64,000 bases of DNA from Tetracentron sinense (Eukaryota; Streptophyta; Magnoliopsida; Trochodendrales; Trochodendraceae). The position numbers and the translations under genes are program-made. Positions 46,759 to 57,993 of the stretch are shown here, one piece after another. The notes beneath the pieces were generated by a model. The model was not told where the DNA came from and searched no databases. It saw nothing but the letters and a program-made list of their open reading frames with translations. Position 1 is the first letter of the stretch, and every line of letters begins with the position of its first letter. The stretch spans positions 61,250,944 to 61,314,943 of the forward strand of contig CM026552.1 in the NCBI GenBank assembly GCA_015143295.1, in the 5' to 3' direction.

Positions 46759-47830
46759 CTACTCAAACAAGTGAGGGTACTTTTCCTTCACTTCCACTTC
46801 TCGCTCCCATGTAGCCTCTTCCTTGGAATGATGCTGCCACTTCACTAGGACTAAAGGGATAGTCTTGGTTCGCAACACTTGATCTCGACGATCCAGAATC
46901 TGAACTGATTGCTCAACCAACGTAAGATCCTCTCGAATCTCAACAGGATCAAGAGCGATGACGTGAGACGGATCCGAAATGTATTTTCTAAGTATAGAGA
47001 CATGAAATACATTATGGACCGCTGCCATGTGAGGCGGTAGTGCTACCCTTCAATTGTCAAACAAGTCGTCTATCCGAGGCAATGGATAACGATTCTTGAT
47101 CGTGACCATGTTCAATTGCCTGCAATCAATGCACATACGCATTGATCCATCTTTCTTCTTCACGAAGAGAACCGGAGCTCCCCAAGGTGAAACACTTGGC
47201 CGGATGAAACCAAGGCCTTGCAATTCTTCTAACTGCTCTTTTAACTCCTTAAGCTCAATAGGGGCCATCCTATACGGAGCTCTTGAAATCGAAACTGTGC
47301 CTGGAGCTAGCTCAATCGCAAACTCGATTGCGCGGTCGGGAGACAATCCCGGCAAGGTTTCCGGAAAAACATCCATATACTCACATACCACCGGAATGGG
47401 TGTGGAGTCTCGCACGTCTACACCCTCGAGACTAAGAGCTGCAAGGCGGGCAATATCTCTTCTCTGAAGTCCCCTGAAATGAAACGGCTTTAACCCCACA
47501 GGTTTAAAATGCACCACCTTCTCGAAACACGCCACGTGTCCATGGTGAGTTGAGAGCCAATCCATACCTAGGATGACATCGAAATCCCAATCCTGAAATC
47601 CCAGAAGGATCAAGTCGACTGGCAACTCGTGCTGCATGACTTGTACAACACTATCCGGATACACTTCATCTATCTCAATGGATTTTCCCCGTGGAGTCGA
47701 AATGGACAACTCCCTAAGTAGCTTGCTTGGCTCGGACGTAAAGCCTTTGGCAAAGCTTGGTGAAACGAACGAGTGAGTGGATCCTGTGTCTATCAACACT
47801 CTTGCCAACATTCATTTACAAGCAACGAAC
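46759..47830 (-). pseudogene. Tekay-like pol with RT-integrase deletion
   Basis: From the intron acceptor the frame gives the protease ([22 protein letters not shown]) and the RT entry ([35 protein letters not shown]). A one-base loss and a stop follow at about 47050. The next bases already encode the region after the integrase (ALPPHMAAVHNVFHVS), with the chromodomain tail WQHHSKEEATWE...YPHLFE. The RT active site, RNase H and integrase core (about 2 kb) are absent. The deletion is joined near AAGGGTAGC. Protease could still be made. Confidence 0.92.
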
Positions 47831-47968
47831 CTGAGAATTTGAACCATCCCAGTTATAACACAACTATACATATAGATACAAACATCGCAAAACACCACAT
47901 AGGATATATATAGATACGAACATATCATGGCAATATTAGAACTTCGACAAAGACTAGTTTGCGCGTAC
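47831..47968 (-). other. Gag-protease intron, 138 bp (predicted)
   Basis: Minus-strand donor GTGCAAG|GTACGCG at 47968 and acceptor AAATTCTCAG at 47831. Removal joins SDDVVQ and [17 protein letters not shown] in frame. If it is retained, Gag stops at 47925. It has the same length as in the 58937 element. Confidence 0.7.
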
Positions 47969-48695
47969 CTTGCACAACATCATCAGATGCCTGTGCGTCT
48001 CTATCAGTCATGGCAAAGACTCTGCCCTGGTTCGCCTGACGAGGCTGCTGGGTAGGCTGCAAGGATCTAGAGGCCTGAGATGAAGACCCCTGAAGTGAAT
48101 TCTGCCTGCTTGGAGGCCGAACTCCCTGTGATCCAGACTGTGACTGCTTGCGCGGGCAATCTCGAATCATATGGCCCATCTCGCCACAGTGGAAGCATCC
48201 ACCGGAGAACCTCCTACACTCTCTGGCCGCATGCCTTCTCCCACAAAGGTTACAGATCTTATAAGAGTAGGCGGAGGGCGCATATCCCACGGCCTGAGAT
48301 AGTGCGAGGCGGGGTGCCTGCACGGTAGCCGTGTGCGATGCCGGTGGAGCAACCGAAAGAGAAGTCTGTGGTGCAGTCGGAGGACTCTGTACCTGCATAT
48401 GTCCAGAGGACTGGTACCTAACCCATGCTTTTGCAACCAATGGGTCCATGTCACCATCAAACATCGGGGGCCTCATCCTCCAAGGTGCCTCACTTCCTGT
48501 GGTACGATGCGTAGGGATGGGTACAAGTACCGCCGCAGGAGTGGGGGTAGTGGGTTGCCTAGCGACAAGTATTGCTAGTGACTCTGCTATGGACCCCAAG
48601 ACCTGGGTGAGGTCAGGCTGCTCATTCCCTGATGGAGGAGGAGGTACTCCACCTCTCCTGGTGTGGTATCCATGATCCTGATCGCCACGTCTCAT
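47969..48695 (-). CDS. Gag with core domain deleted, zinc knuckles intact
   Basis: ATG at 48695 (MRRGDQDHGYHTRRGG). The N-terminus resembles Gag of the 58937 element only loosely. After PMFDGDMDPLVAKAWVRY, the helical gag core (about 170 residues in the full-length relative) is missing and the frame goes to a Pro/Ser/Gln linker. It then has an atypical knuckle (CNLCGRRHAARECRR) and a canonical CCHC knuckle (CFHCGEMGHMIRDC). From there on it is almost identical to the 58937 copy, so the gene looks like a recombinant. Retaining the intron extends it to a stop at 47925 (256 aa). RNA binding may persist, but particle assembly by itself is unlikely. Confidence 0.85.
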
Positions 48696-48710
48696 GGTTT
48701 ACTCCTGAAG

Positions 48711-50399
48711 ACAGTAGCAAAGCATGAGTCTAATTCGAATTCCTTCAAAATCCGACGTTGCATTTCATAATAGTAGGTATTTATTAAAGTCGAGCACATA
48801 CGTCAAGATACACATACCATAGCATAATAATATACTCTAAGGTTCCTAGTGAAGCCAAGATACAAGGTTGGTTGAGTTGCAACCGGTTATGGTCTAAGGC
48901 TAACTCGTTAGTTGCTACTTAAGGGCAACAAATTCTCCTAAGCAGAGGTTGGACTCAAGCCCCTAACCTATGCGAGCACATCATACATCTCTAAGTACAA
49001 TTAGAATAGTATAATTGTACAAGTAGTTTCCCTAGTGACGCTAGGCTTCACACTCGATTATGGTATTAACCGGTCACACACTTAAGACCCTAGCCAGTTT
49101 GAACTAATACTAATGACTAATTCATCTAATTGAGTTGTTTAGGTGATGCCCTCTAAATCTGGTGACATGTATGATGCTTCTAAGATCTACATGATGCATG
49201 CGGAATATGCATGTGATGTTTTATGATATCCGTGTGATGTTCATGCCATGTATGAAATGTATGATGCTTATGTGATGCATGATGCCTATGCTATATATGA
49301 TGCTCAAGATATGTATGAATGTGCATGCTACCCTTTGGAGTTAAAAATTCTTTATTATTTTTGGACTGGCATCATGTCTAGAACGTGCTGCAGAATGAAC
49401 GCGCATCTGTATCTAGACTAGGACCGAGCACTGAGTCTAGGGCGTGCTGCAGGCGCGCATCTAGAAACGTGCATCAGACATCCGTGAGCTCATCCAAAAA
49501 TTATGTTTAATTGGGACTGAGCACTGGGTCTAAGACGTGCTGCAGAAAATGCGCAACTGTACTTAGAAGCGTGCATCGAGCATCCCTGGGTTGTTAAAAT
49601 TATATTTTGTTCCTTGAGTTAAAACGTATTACTATCTATATCTGTTTCTACTAGTCGTGGGCTTTCATGGAATTATCGTCATACCATGATGTGTGACTTA
49701 TATTTCTTCGTGATGTAAGACGCATCTAGTATAGTTTAACAAGTTTAAAATTACACCAAATGCTCATAATATTACTTATCAAGCCTATGTCCCTATTTTC
49801 GTAAATTCTAAATTTTTAATTTTTTTTTTTTTTTTTTAATCTTGTAAGACGAAGGAGAATTCTACTGTCTCACTCGGAAGGCTATTATTTACGAAAACCC
49901 CATAGTACAGGGTATGGCAAGGACCTACCACCATTTACCAACTCCCACATAGTCTGAACTCCAGCCGGAGTATTACTCAACTCATAAGTCTAGCTGGGAA
50001 TTAATTCCTAACACATTGGTTGTCACTTAGTACGTGACATATAGTATGCACACCACATTTAATGCCCCCTAACAATACCACACATAATAGTATAAGTACA
50101 TTGTACGCACACCATATAGCATATAACACCATATAACAACACTACATACAAAGTATAGTACCATCATATTCATCTCGTCAAGTCATCAGAGTAATTGTAA
50201 TATTATACCTTGGTGTTCTAGCGTTTCTAAGACCTGTGCTTGGTTGGAGCAACCATTTTAGATTAAGACTAACGTTTTAGTCTCACAGTTAGAACAAAAC
50301 TCACTTCCGACTTACTTCCATCCTAACTCGTTTCCCAACATATGCTCTTGTCAAGCCGTGGTATAAGATTCTAAGTGACCCTAGAGACCTAAAGCCTAA
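48711..50399 (-). other. Long untranslated leader of the family B element
   Basis: 1.7 kb between primer site and gag, against 0.35 kb in the 58937 element. It holds ATGATGC-rich repeats (49150-49330), three degenerate units around CACTGAGTCTAGGGCGTGCT (49375-49590) and a T17-18 run near 49819. No coding frame. This probably includes DNA acquired from elsewhere. Confidence 0.6.
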
Positions 50400-50411
50400 G
50401 CTTTGATACCA
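50400..50411 (-). other. Primer-binding site (initiator-Met tRNA)
   Basis: The minus strand reads TGGTATCAAAGC, one base from TGGTATCAGAGC, four bases inside the 5' LTR. Confidence 0.85.
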
Positions 50412-50415
50412 AGTC

Positions 50416-52232
50416 TGTCACGACCCAAAATACCCCCTAGGAGTTAAGGATACTTTGACTCGTGACCGCCATATCATACCTCCAGTATGATACATAAGGC
50501 ACACGTGGAAACCTGTCAGAGTACCTGAATATACATAGCGGAAACGAAATACAATGCACAGCGGAAAATAAAACACTAAACATAGCGGAAGCAAAAAGAA
50601 TACTCCTATAACTTGGCTCAAGTAAGAACCAACAAGTACACGTGTGTGAGAAACCCAAAAGTGGAGTGGACAAACCCCACACTCACCTAACAAAATGACA
50701 CAAATTCTAAGTCGGTCGATCAACAGAAATCGAAGTCACGACTCCTATCTAAAGCACCATCGTCATGATAGTGATCCATGGAAGGCTCCGGGTCACGGTA
50801 CTCTTCCTCGACCCAAGGTTCTTCGCTACACAAATCGAATGGAACCCGAGTACCTGCCGATCATAATAATATCGACTGAGCATGGAATACTCAGTGTATA
50901 CAAACTAATAACAATAAAGCGGTTAGGCATGGAGCATACAAGACATGGAGAATGAAATCTGTAAATCCCTTAAAGCATGGAAACCGTGAAAGCATATGTG
51001 AGATAATATTCGAAACCAAAACTGTAACCGTGTGAGTCAATCGATAATCATAGCCTTATGAGTTCTTGTGAGTTCATGGAGTTACTTAGAGTCATTATGA
51101 TCCGTAGAGACATAGAGCATAGAGCAATAACCTTAGAGCATTTCCATAGAGCATAACCTTAGAGATCTTAGAGCATTTCATTGTGATCCGTGGAGCTTGT
51201 GAGACGATCTTAGAGCATTATCATAGAGTTTACTTAGAATCATTCATTATTCATCTTTTCGTGAACAACCCTTGTTTGTACTTTGAGAAATCCATGGAAA
51301 CCATCGGTTTATGCGAGACATGCGAGCATATGCACTTAATAAGAGAAATCATCGTATTTAAGCATAGAATCCCTTAGAGGTATTTTATCAAACACTTAGA
51401 GTGCATCATAATAGTAACCTTCATCCAAGTATATAATCACACCTTTTCATACATAAAATCAATACATATAGATAGGGCATAGATAAGAAGAATCATAATT
51501 AGTAACTAGTAGGATTGCAAGATTGTAGTAGAGTGTATCTACCTTGGAGAAATCAATGAGTTTGACTCCCAATGGCTGGAACAAGCAAGAACAGTGAGTT
51601 CTTGGTTGGAAAACACCAAATGGAACGGAAGAACTTGATCTTCCACAAGCTTGAACGATCACCAAGGTCCTCTCCTCCTTCTCTTCTTCAAATCCCTCAA
51701 AAACAATGCACAAAGGGTTTGTGAAACCCTAAGGCACGAACCCAGCCCTTTTATAGGCAAAGGGTGATGGCTAAAGTCTTAAACACCCTTAATGAAGTAA
51801 ATCTGCGCATGACCGATCGATCGGTGGTATGGACCGAGCGATCGGTGGCTTACCGGTCGATCGGTGTTATGACCGAGAGATCGGTCAAAAACACACTCTC
51901 TGGAATTTTTCCCCATACAAAAAGGTTGACCGTGCGACAGCTATCGAGCGATCGGTAGTTGACCGATCGATCGCAGGTAATGACCGAGCGATCGGTCGAC
52001 CCCTGTTTTGCTGAAAAACCTTGTTTACGCCACTCGAATCTTCCCCAATGCACTTCCAACACTCTTTTATGCTTTTCAACACATTCCCTAAGGACATATA
52101 GACCCATTGGAACATATACGCCATAATTCCAAACACATATATTAACATAAGACCCATAAGTGTACAAAACCACACTTGGGCACTATTCACACACTATTCA
52201 TTCTTAGTGAATTGAAATTTCAGGGCTCTACA
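50416..52232 (-). repeat. 5' LTR of the young family B element
   Basis: 1817 bp, collinear with 44848-46664 without indels. Confidence 0.95.
50720..50860 (-). CDS. LTR-embedded PWVEEEY frame (46 codons, no in-frame ATG)
   Basis: Second LTR copy of the frame at 45152-45292. Within the frame the two LTRs differ at two sites, both silent. The ATG is out of frame here as well. Confidence 0.4.
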   Translation of the reverse strand, partial: SAGTRVPFDLCSEEPWVEEEYRDPEPSMDHYHDDGALDRSRDFDFC

Positions 52233-53130
52233 TCAAGCCTGTCGGTTGACATCGTAATGTGTTGTCATCCACCCTTTCAATCCGGCTGACATCATAATGT
52301 GTTGTCATCCACCCTCCCATCACCCATCTGGCTGACATCGAAATGGTTGTCACCCATCATTTCAATCTTCAATAATTCACAATCAATCCCTCCTGTGAAG
52401 AGGTTAAAAGCACATTTCAATCAATCAATCATTCCTGTGAAGAGGCTAAAAGCACATTTCAATTAATCAATCCCACTTGTGAAGAGGCTAAAAGCACAAT
52501 TCAAAATCAATCCTTCCTGTGAAGAGGCTAAAAGCACATTTTAATCAATCAGTCCCTCCTGTGAAGAGGCTAAAAGCACAATTGAATCAATCAATCCCTC
52601 CTGTGAAGAGGCAAAAAGCACAATTCAAAATAATTCCCTCCCGTGAAGAGACTAAAAGCACATTTCAATCAATCAATCCCTCCTGTGAAGAGGTTAAAAG
52701 CACAATTCAAAATCAATCCCTCCTTAGAGGCTAAAAGCACATTTCAATCAATCAATCCCTCCTGTGAAGATGCTAAAAGCACATTTCAGTCAATCAATCC
52801 CTCCTGTGAAGAGGTTAAAAGTTAAAAGCAACATTTCAAAATCGACCCCTCCTGCGAAGAGGCTAAAAGCACATTTGATCTGGCTAACATCGCCTCACTT
52901 GTCATCCACCCTTACAATCCGACTGACATCGCTATAGTTGTCATCCACCCTTTCAATCCGACTGACTCACTATGGTTGTCGTCCACCCTTTCAAATCCGA
53001 CTAACATCGCTATGGTTGTCATCCACCTTTTCGATCCCACTGACATCGCTATGGTTGTCATCCATCATTTTTAATCCAGCTGACATCGCCATGGTTGTCA
53101 TCTACCTTTTCAATCTGGCTGACAGCATAA
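52233..53130 (+). repeat. Tandem repeats in Tat/Ogre 3' UTR
   Basis: Three blocks. 52245-52370 has units with GGCTGACATCATAATG. 52380-52870 has twelve ~41-bp units of CTCCTGTGAAGAGGCTAAAA plus GCACATTTCAATCAATCAAT. 52870-53130 has ~40-bp units of GACATCGCTATGGTTGTCAT. They continue the 3' UTR interrupted by the family B element. Confidence 0.85.
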
Positions 53131-54295
53131 TGTGTTGCTACCCCCTTTCTAATACGCTAGACATGAGTATGCTTCTTTCTTCCCTCCGCAATGAGGCAAA
53201 GAACTATCTCTCGCATATCACAGATGTTTCATCTTTAAGTGTGAACCATCCATGTCTCCTCTATCTCTCAACAACTGAATAGGTTCTCCCATCAATCTTG
53301 TCCTCTAGGATCTCATTTATGACAAGTAGTCTAAGCATAATTTAACTTTTCTTATTTTTTTGACTCTTTTGTGTTCAAACTCACAAGTTTTTTTACCACG
53401 TTCAAAATTAAGGTTTTATAACCTTTGTCGTTCACGTGCCCGCACCCTCCGACAAAGAGGGCCAACTATAAGCACCCCAATTTTGTACCCTTCTAATCTC
53501 TTTTTACACTTAAAAAAAACCTCTTTCCAAGTGCTTCGATTTTCAAAAACAGCCTAAGGGTAAAAAAGACCAAGATACCCCCAGGATGAAAAATGACCAA
53601 AATACCCCTTAAAAAGTGCTAAAAAGTTTTCAATTGGTTCAAAATGATTTTAGAAATTTTTCGATGAATTTTGGCTATTTTGGGAACAAATTGGACTTAA
53701 AACGGTGAAAAAGGACTAAAATGCCCCTGTGGTGCAAATAGACCAAAATGCCCCTAGAAAAGTGTTCAAAAGTTTTCATTTGCTCCAAAATAATTTTAGA
53801 AATTTTTCGATGAATTTTGACTATTTTTTTTATCAAATTGGAGTTGAAATGGTGAAATATGACTAAAATACCCCTGTGGTGTAAAAAGACCAAAATTCCA
53901 TTGGATAAGTGTTCAAAATATATCATTTTATCCAAAATAATTTTATAAAATTTTGGACTCAATTTTGACTATTTTCGGGATCAAAACAGACTTAAAACGA
54001 AGAAACGGTTTTGGGTGCGACACATGACAAGTGAAAAGTCAACAAAAAGGAAAAAAAATAACAATTTATGGCCCTTTAATAGGGGCGCTACTTCAAACAG
54101 CACCCCTAGAGGGGCCCTGTTTTTGGGCATGTCGGTAGGCTATTTTTTAAAACCCAGCTGGGGGGGCTTCTTCAAACAATGCCCCCCCGGTTTACGTCCG
54201 TTTTGCTGCCTCACTGTTCCTTGCCGCCTTGCTTTTTGGGATTTTTATCCAAAAGGGGCACTACTTCAAGTAGCGGCCCCCCTGTTTTGAGAAAC

Positions 54296-54303
54296 TATAA
54301 ATA
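54296..54303 (+). promoter_or_regulatory. TATA box of the Tat/Ogre LTR
   Basis: TATAAATA is followed by a CT-rich leader (CACTCTCCTCTCTCTCCC). Confidence 0.6.
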
Positions 54304-54562
54304 ACCACCCCCTCACTTCACAAATCACTCTTTCACTCTCCTCTCTCTCCCTTTTCTTCTTCAAAGGCCTCGAAGAACTCCGGATTCCCGAGAACGTCGA
54401 TTGCGAAGGGTCGATTCTTGGGACATCTTTTCAGAAATCTTTTCAGATTTTTCAAACGGTAATTTTTCTCAAAATCCTATCTTGCTTTGTCTTTTAATAG
54501 TTTAAGTTGGTTTAATCATTTTTTTAAATTTGTTTTAATTATTCAACTACTTAGACTGCTTG

Positions 54563-54935
54563 CCTAGTCGAACCCCTGCCCAAATCCCGGTTCAAAACTA
54601 GCCTCGCCTAGTCGAACCTCTTCCCAAATCCCAGTTTAAAACTAGCCTCACCTAGTCGAATCTCTGCCCAAATTCTAGTTCAAAACTAGCCTCACCTAGT
54701 CGAATCTCTGCCCAAATTCTGGTTCAAAACTAACCTCACCTAGTCGAACCTCTGCCCAAATCCCGGTTCAAAACTAGCCTCGCCTAGTCGAACCTCTACC
54801 CAAATCCCGGTTCAAAACTAACCTCACCTAGTCGAATCTCTGCCCAAATTTTGGTTCAAAACTAGCCTCGCCTAGTCGAACCTTTGCCCAAATCCCAGTT
54901 CAAAACTAGCCTCGCCTAGTCAAACCTCTATCCAA
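54563..54935 (+). repeat. 44-bp minisatellite
   Basis: About eight units of CCTAGTCGAACCTCTGCCCA plus a half ending CGGTTCAAAACTAGCCTCG. Confidence 0.88.
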
Positions 54936-55290
54936 AAACCCTAACTAACTCTAGTTTAAACTTAGTTATTCCTAGTTAAACCCTAGTTAAACCCTAGTTA
55001 AATCCTAGTTAACCCCAGTTAACTCTAGTTAAACCCTGATTAAATCCCAATTAACCCTAGTTAAACCCTGGTTAAACCCTAGTAAATGCTAGTTAACCCT
55101 AGTCAACTCTAGTTAAACCCTGGCTAAGCCCTAGTTAACTCTAGTTAAACCTAGTTAAATCCTAGTTAACTCTAGTTAAACCGTAGTTGAACCCTAGTTA
55201 AACCTAGTTAACCTTAGTTAAATCCCAGTTAACCTTAGTTAAACTCTGATTAAACCCTAGTTGAGCCCCAAGTTAACCAAACCGAACCTC
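54936..55290 (+). repeat. 11-12-bp CTAGTTAAACC array
   Basis: About 30 degenerate units of CTAGTTAAACC, CTAGTTAACT and CCAGTTAACC. It resembles but is not the plant telomere repeat CCCTAAA. Confidence 0.85.
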
Positions 55291-55344
55291 GGCTAAACCC
55301 TCATCTGAACCCTGGTTTAGTTTCACACCAGCAAAATCTGCTCG

Positions 55345-57520
55345 CTCCTCAGCATAGGTGTGATGTCTGGTGTTACGTGGGCATTGTTGAATACTCGGAG
55401 CTGTTTCTTCCAGTGATGCTCGGAAGTTAGAAGAAGACCCAAGATAGAGATATGCACGGACACTTTGCTTAACTACTGGGTGATATTGAATTCCTTTTCT
55501 TTTTCTAGGATTTTCAATAGGACTGCTGAATTTGCCGCCTCTTTCTCTGGGTTTGCCACCCCTGCTTTCTCTTTTTCTGTTCCCTTTGCCTTTGTCGGCT
55601 CAACTACGGGAGGTTGATATACCCGGCCAGATCGGGTTAGGTTGGCAATGCTTTCGCTCTTAAGGATAAGGGAGTAAGGAGCAAGTACTCGGTTAAGGTC
55701 AAAAGGTGGAGGTGGGATGTAAGGAATCAGGACAGGGCCTGAAGAGGTCGAGGCTTGAACTGGAGTTATGGGCCAGTTTGCAGGGCAAGGGATGGTGTAG
55801 ACGATCTGTTCAGGGACAGGGATCTGGACCGGTGGTAAAATAGATTGGATATTCGACTGGAAAGTGGGGATTATGACTGGGTGTCGGTAAGAAGGCCTGA
55901 TGATGCCATCATCGACTACAGGTGCGTAGGGTCTCGGTTGCCCTATCCCGGGCTCTTCCCACTCAATGAAGTTGATTGATTATTGTGTGGGGGTAGTGGC
56001 ACCTGGTCGATGCTGGTTGCTAGGAGCCAACTCAACTTCACCCGCATCCAGAAGATCCTAGATGGCATACTTTAGGCCAATACAATAGTCTATAGCATGG
56101 CCTGGGCCTCTATGAAGGTGCAATGATGATCAGCGTTGTAATTCTTTTTCCGTTTGTCTGGAGGTAAGAGAGGGGTAGGGCCTCTCAATTCAAGAAGATC
56201 CTACTTGGTCAAGAAGTCTAGCAATTGGCTAAGAGTATAAGGGAGAGGAGTGAAGTTTTTAAGGGGACGGTTCTGCCCCTGGTTTTGTCTATCTGGTCGG
56301 GTGTTTCCGGATGCTTGCTGAGTCCGAGCGGCGAGCGCTGGCAATTTGATTGGCGCTGTAGAAGATACCATCTGAACATCTTCTTTTCTTTTCTGGTCTC
56401 GGTGACCACTGTTTCTACTTATCGAAGCTGTTGTTCTGGGAGGGGTGAGCCCTAAGCTAGAATGGATGGCACCACTCTGGATAGTTGTTTTAATACGGGC
56501 ACCAGTCTTGACAATTGTACCAAAATCCACAACTGGTAGAGTGACCATTAGTGTAGAGTAGGACTGCTTCAGCATACGCATAAATATGGTTGCCAGCTCT
56601 TCCTTGGGGATAGGAGTGATGACCTTTGCCACCATTTCCCTCCATTGGGTGGCGTATTCCAGGAAGGATTCATTGTTTCACTGGTGCATCTATTCAAGCT
56701 GGCTTTTCTGAGACCGAAGCTCATGATTGAAGGAGTACTACCATACAGAATCCATGGCGTCTTGCCAGGTATTGATTCATTGTTTGTCAATCGACATCCA
56801 CCAGGCAAGGGCTGCTCCCTTCAAACTCTTCTGGAAGTATTGGATTAGTAGAGGTTGGTTTTTATTGTACAGGAGCATGTCCTCCAAGTACATTTGCAGA
56901 TGTTGTTTAGGACAGCTTGAGTCATCGTACTTGTCAAAGTCACCTTGAACCCTGGGGGTACTGCATCCCCAGATGAGAATGTCAAATACCCCCCTCATTC
57001 TTCTCATCTCTTCCTTCATTTGTTTGATTTTCTCGTGTTGGTCCCTAAGGGACGGAGTAAGGTCCAAGGATGATAGCCTGTCCTGATTAACATATAAAGC
57101 CTTTGGCTGCTTGTCATACTGATCATACTCCTCTCCTCTGCCTGTCGCGGGTATAGGGATGGGAATGATGATAGGGATAGGCTGATGTGGCTCTGGATGA
57201 GGCTTATCAGGGGTTTCTACGGTAGGGAATCAGGTGGAGGGTTCTTCGGTTCGGGCACCGATCAGAATCTTCAGGGATTCCAGAACACTATCCAACTTTG
57301 CCTGCATGACCGCTATGTCCCTATCGTGGGCCTGTAGCATCTCATCTGTCCTCTACTGTTGGTCTAACGATTCTACCATGGATTCTAAGCTGCTCTAAGA
57401 TGGGGCCCTGTACGATACTATATTTGTGACTGGCACTTTTATCAGGACTGCGTATACGGCTGCTGCTTCTACGAGAATCGCAGTCATAAAACGAGTCATG
57501 GGTCGGCTCATGCAAACTGA
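55345..57520 (-). pseudogene. Tat/Ogre-type gag, broken
   Basis: The minus-strand frame shows a coiled-coil stretch (IKQMKEEMRRMRGVFD), then the gag core (HLQMYLEDMLLYNKNQPLL, then QYFQKSLKGAALAWWMSID). After a stop the frame goes on through WREMVAKVITPIPKEELA and a basic Pro/Gln-rich part. At the 3' end near 55380-55500 it has the conserved pre-protease motif (VHISILGLLLTSEHHWKKQL, HVTPDIT). Several in-frame stops (for instance about 56777, 56640, 56200) and a loss of zinc-binding cysteines show that it is dead. Confidence 0.8.
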
Positions 57521-57993
57521 AAAAGATGCAACGGCTAAACATGAATGTGCATACTGATAGGAAGAAGATGATAGAAAGAGGATTTTTCATTAATGCTTGT
57601 AAAGTGCAGTGAGTACAAGACAGTGTGACTCAAAAAAAGGAAAAGACTCGATCCTAGGCAGGTCCATCCGGGATTGCGAAGTCAAGTAGCCGGGGCACAT
57701 CATTCAGGTTCATGATTTGCTATTAGAGGGATGTGACCTCAACCTCCATATATGCAATGATCTCAGTAGTGTTGAACATGTGGTATCCAAACTGTTGGAT
57801 ACGAGAGGTCGTCTCAGCCTTTGCACTATCAAGCTACTCTTGGTAGAAGTACAGCTGGGGCCCTGATGATGGTTGTTTCTCTAGCGTCGCCTTTCCGCCT
57901 CTTCTGACAAGATCGGACTGTATGCTCGAGATGCTTGATCTGCTCTTGCATGGCTTGAAGTTTGCGGTCCTGCTCTATTTCCTGTAGCCTGAA

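Larger units (their letters stand above)
44848..52232 (-). mobile_element. Young Tekay-like element, two LTRs, internally deleted (family B)
   Basis: 7385 bp, reverse, with a perfect TSD TCAAG (44843-44847, 52233-52237). Both LTRs are 1817 bp and differ by my hand count at about 14 sites (about 0.8%). Primer site, long leader, gag lacking its core domain, gag-protease intron, protease with the start of RT, then a jump to the chromodomain tail and polypurine tract. It needs proteins from another copy. The element at 58937 is the obvious candidate donor. Confidence 0.95.
31641..55325 (+). mobile_element. Tat/Ogre-type Ty3/gypsy element: 3' untranslated part and LTR only, multiply interrupted
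   Basis: Own segments are 31641-31668, 40137-42648, 44678-44847, 52233-53468 and the LTR 53469-55325. The 40440-40505 stretch (GAACTACGTCATGACC, then GTACGTAGGCAGCCTG) is the well-known conserved block just 3' of pol in Tat/Ogre elements. Long tandem-repeat-rich 3' UTRs are usual there. A purine tract (CAAAGAGGG) leads to the LTR start. Pol and everything upstream were lost at the 31640 junction. Confidence 0.7.
53469..55325 (+). repeat. Tat/Ogre-type LTR
   Basis: It begins TATAAGCACCCCAATTTTG (a TG-to-TA change of the usual start) after the purine tract CAAAGAGGGCC. It contains ~148-bp tandem units (53590-54000), a promoter, a leader and two further arrays. The end is uncertain, near 55325, where reverse-strand gag begins. 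Confidence 0.65.

Noticed and set aside
54936..55290. Interstitial telomere repeat
   Set aside because: Units are CTAGTTAAACC-like, not CCCTAAA, and the array sits inside an LTR.
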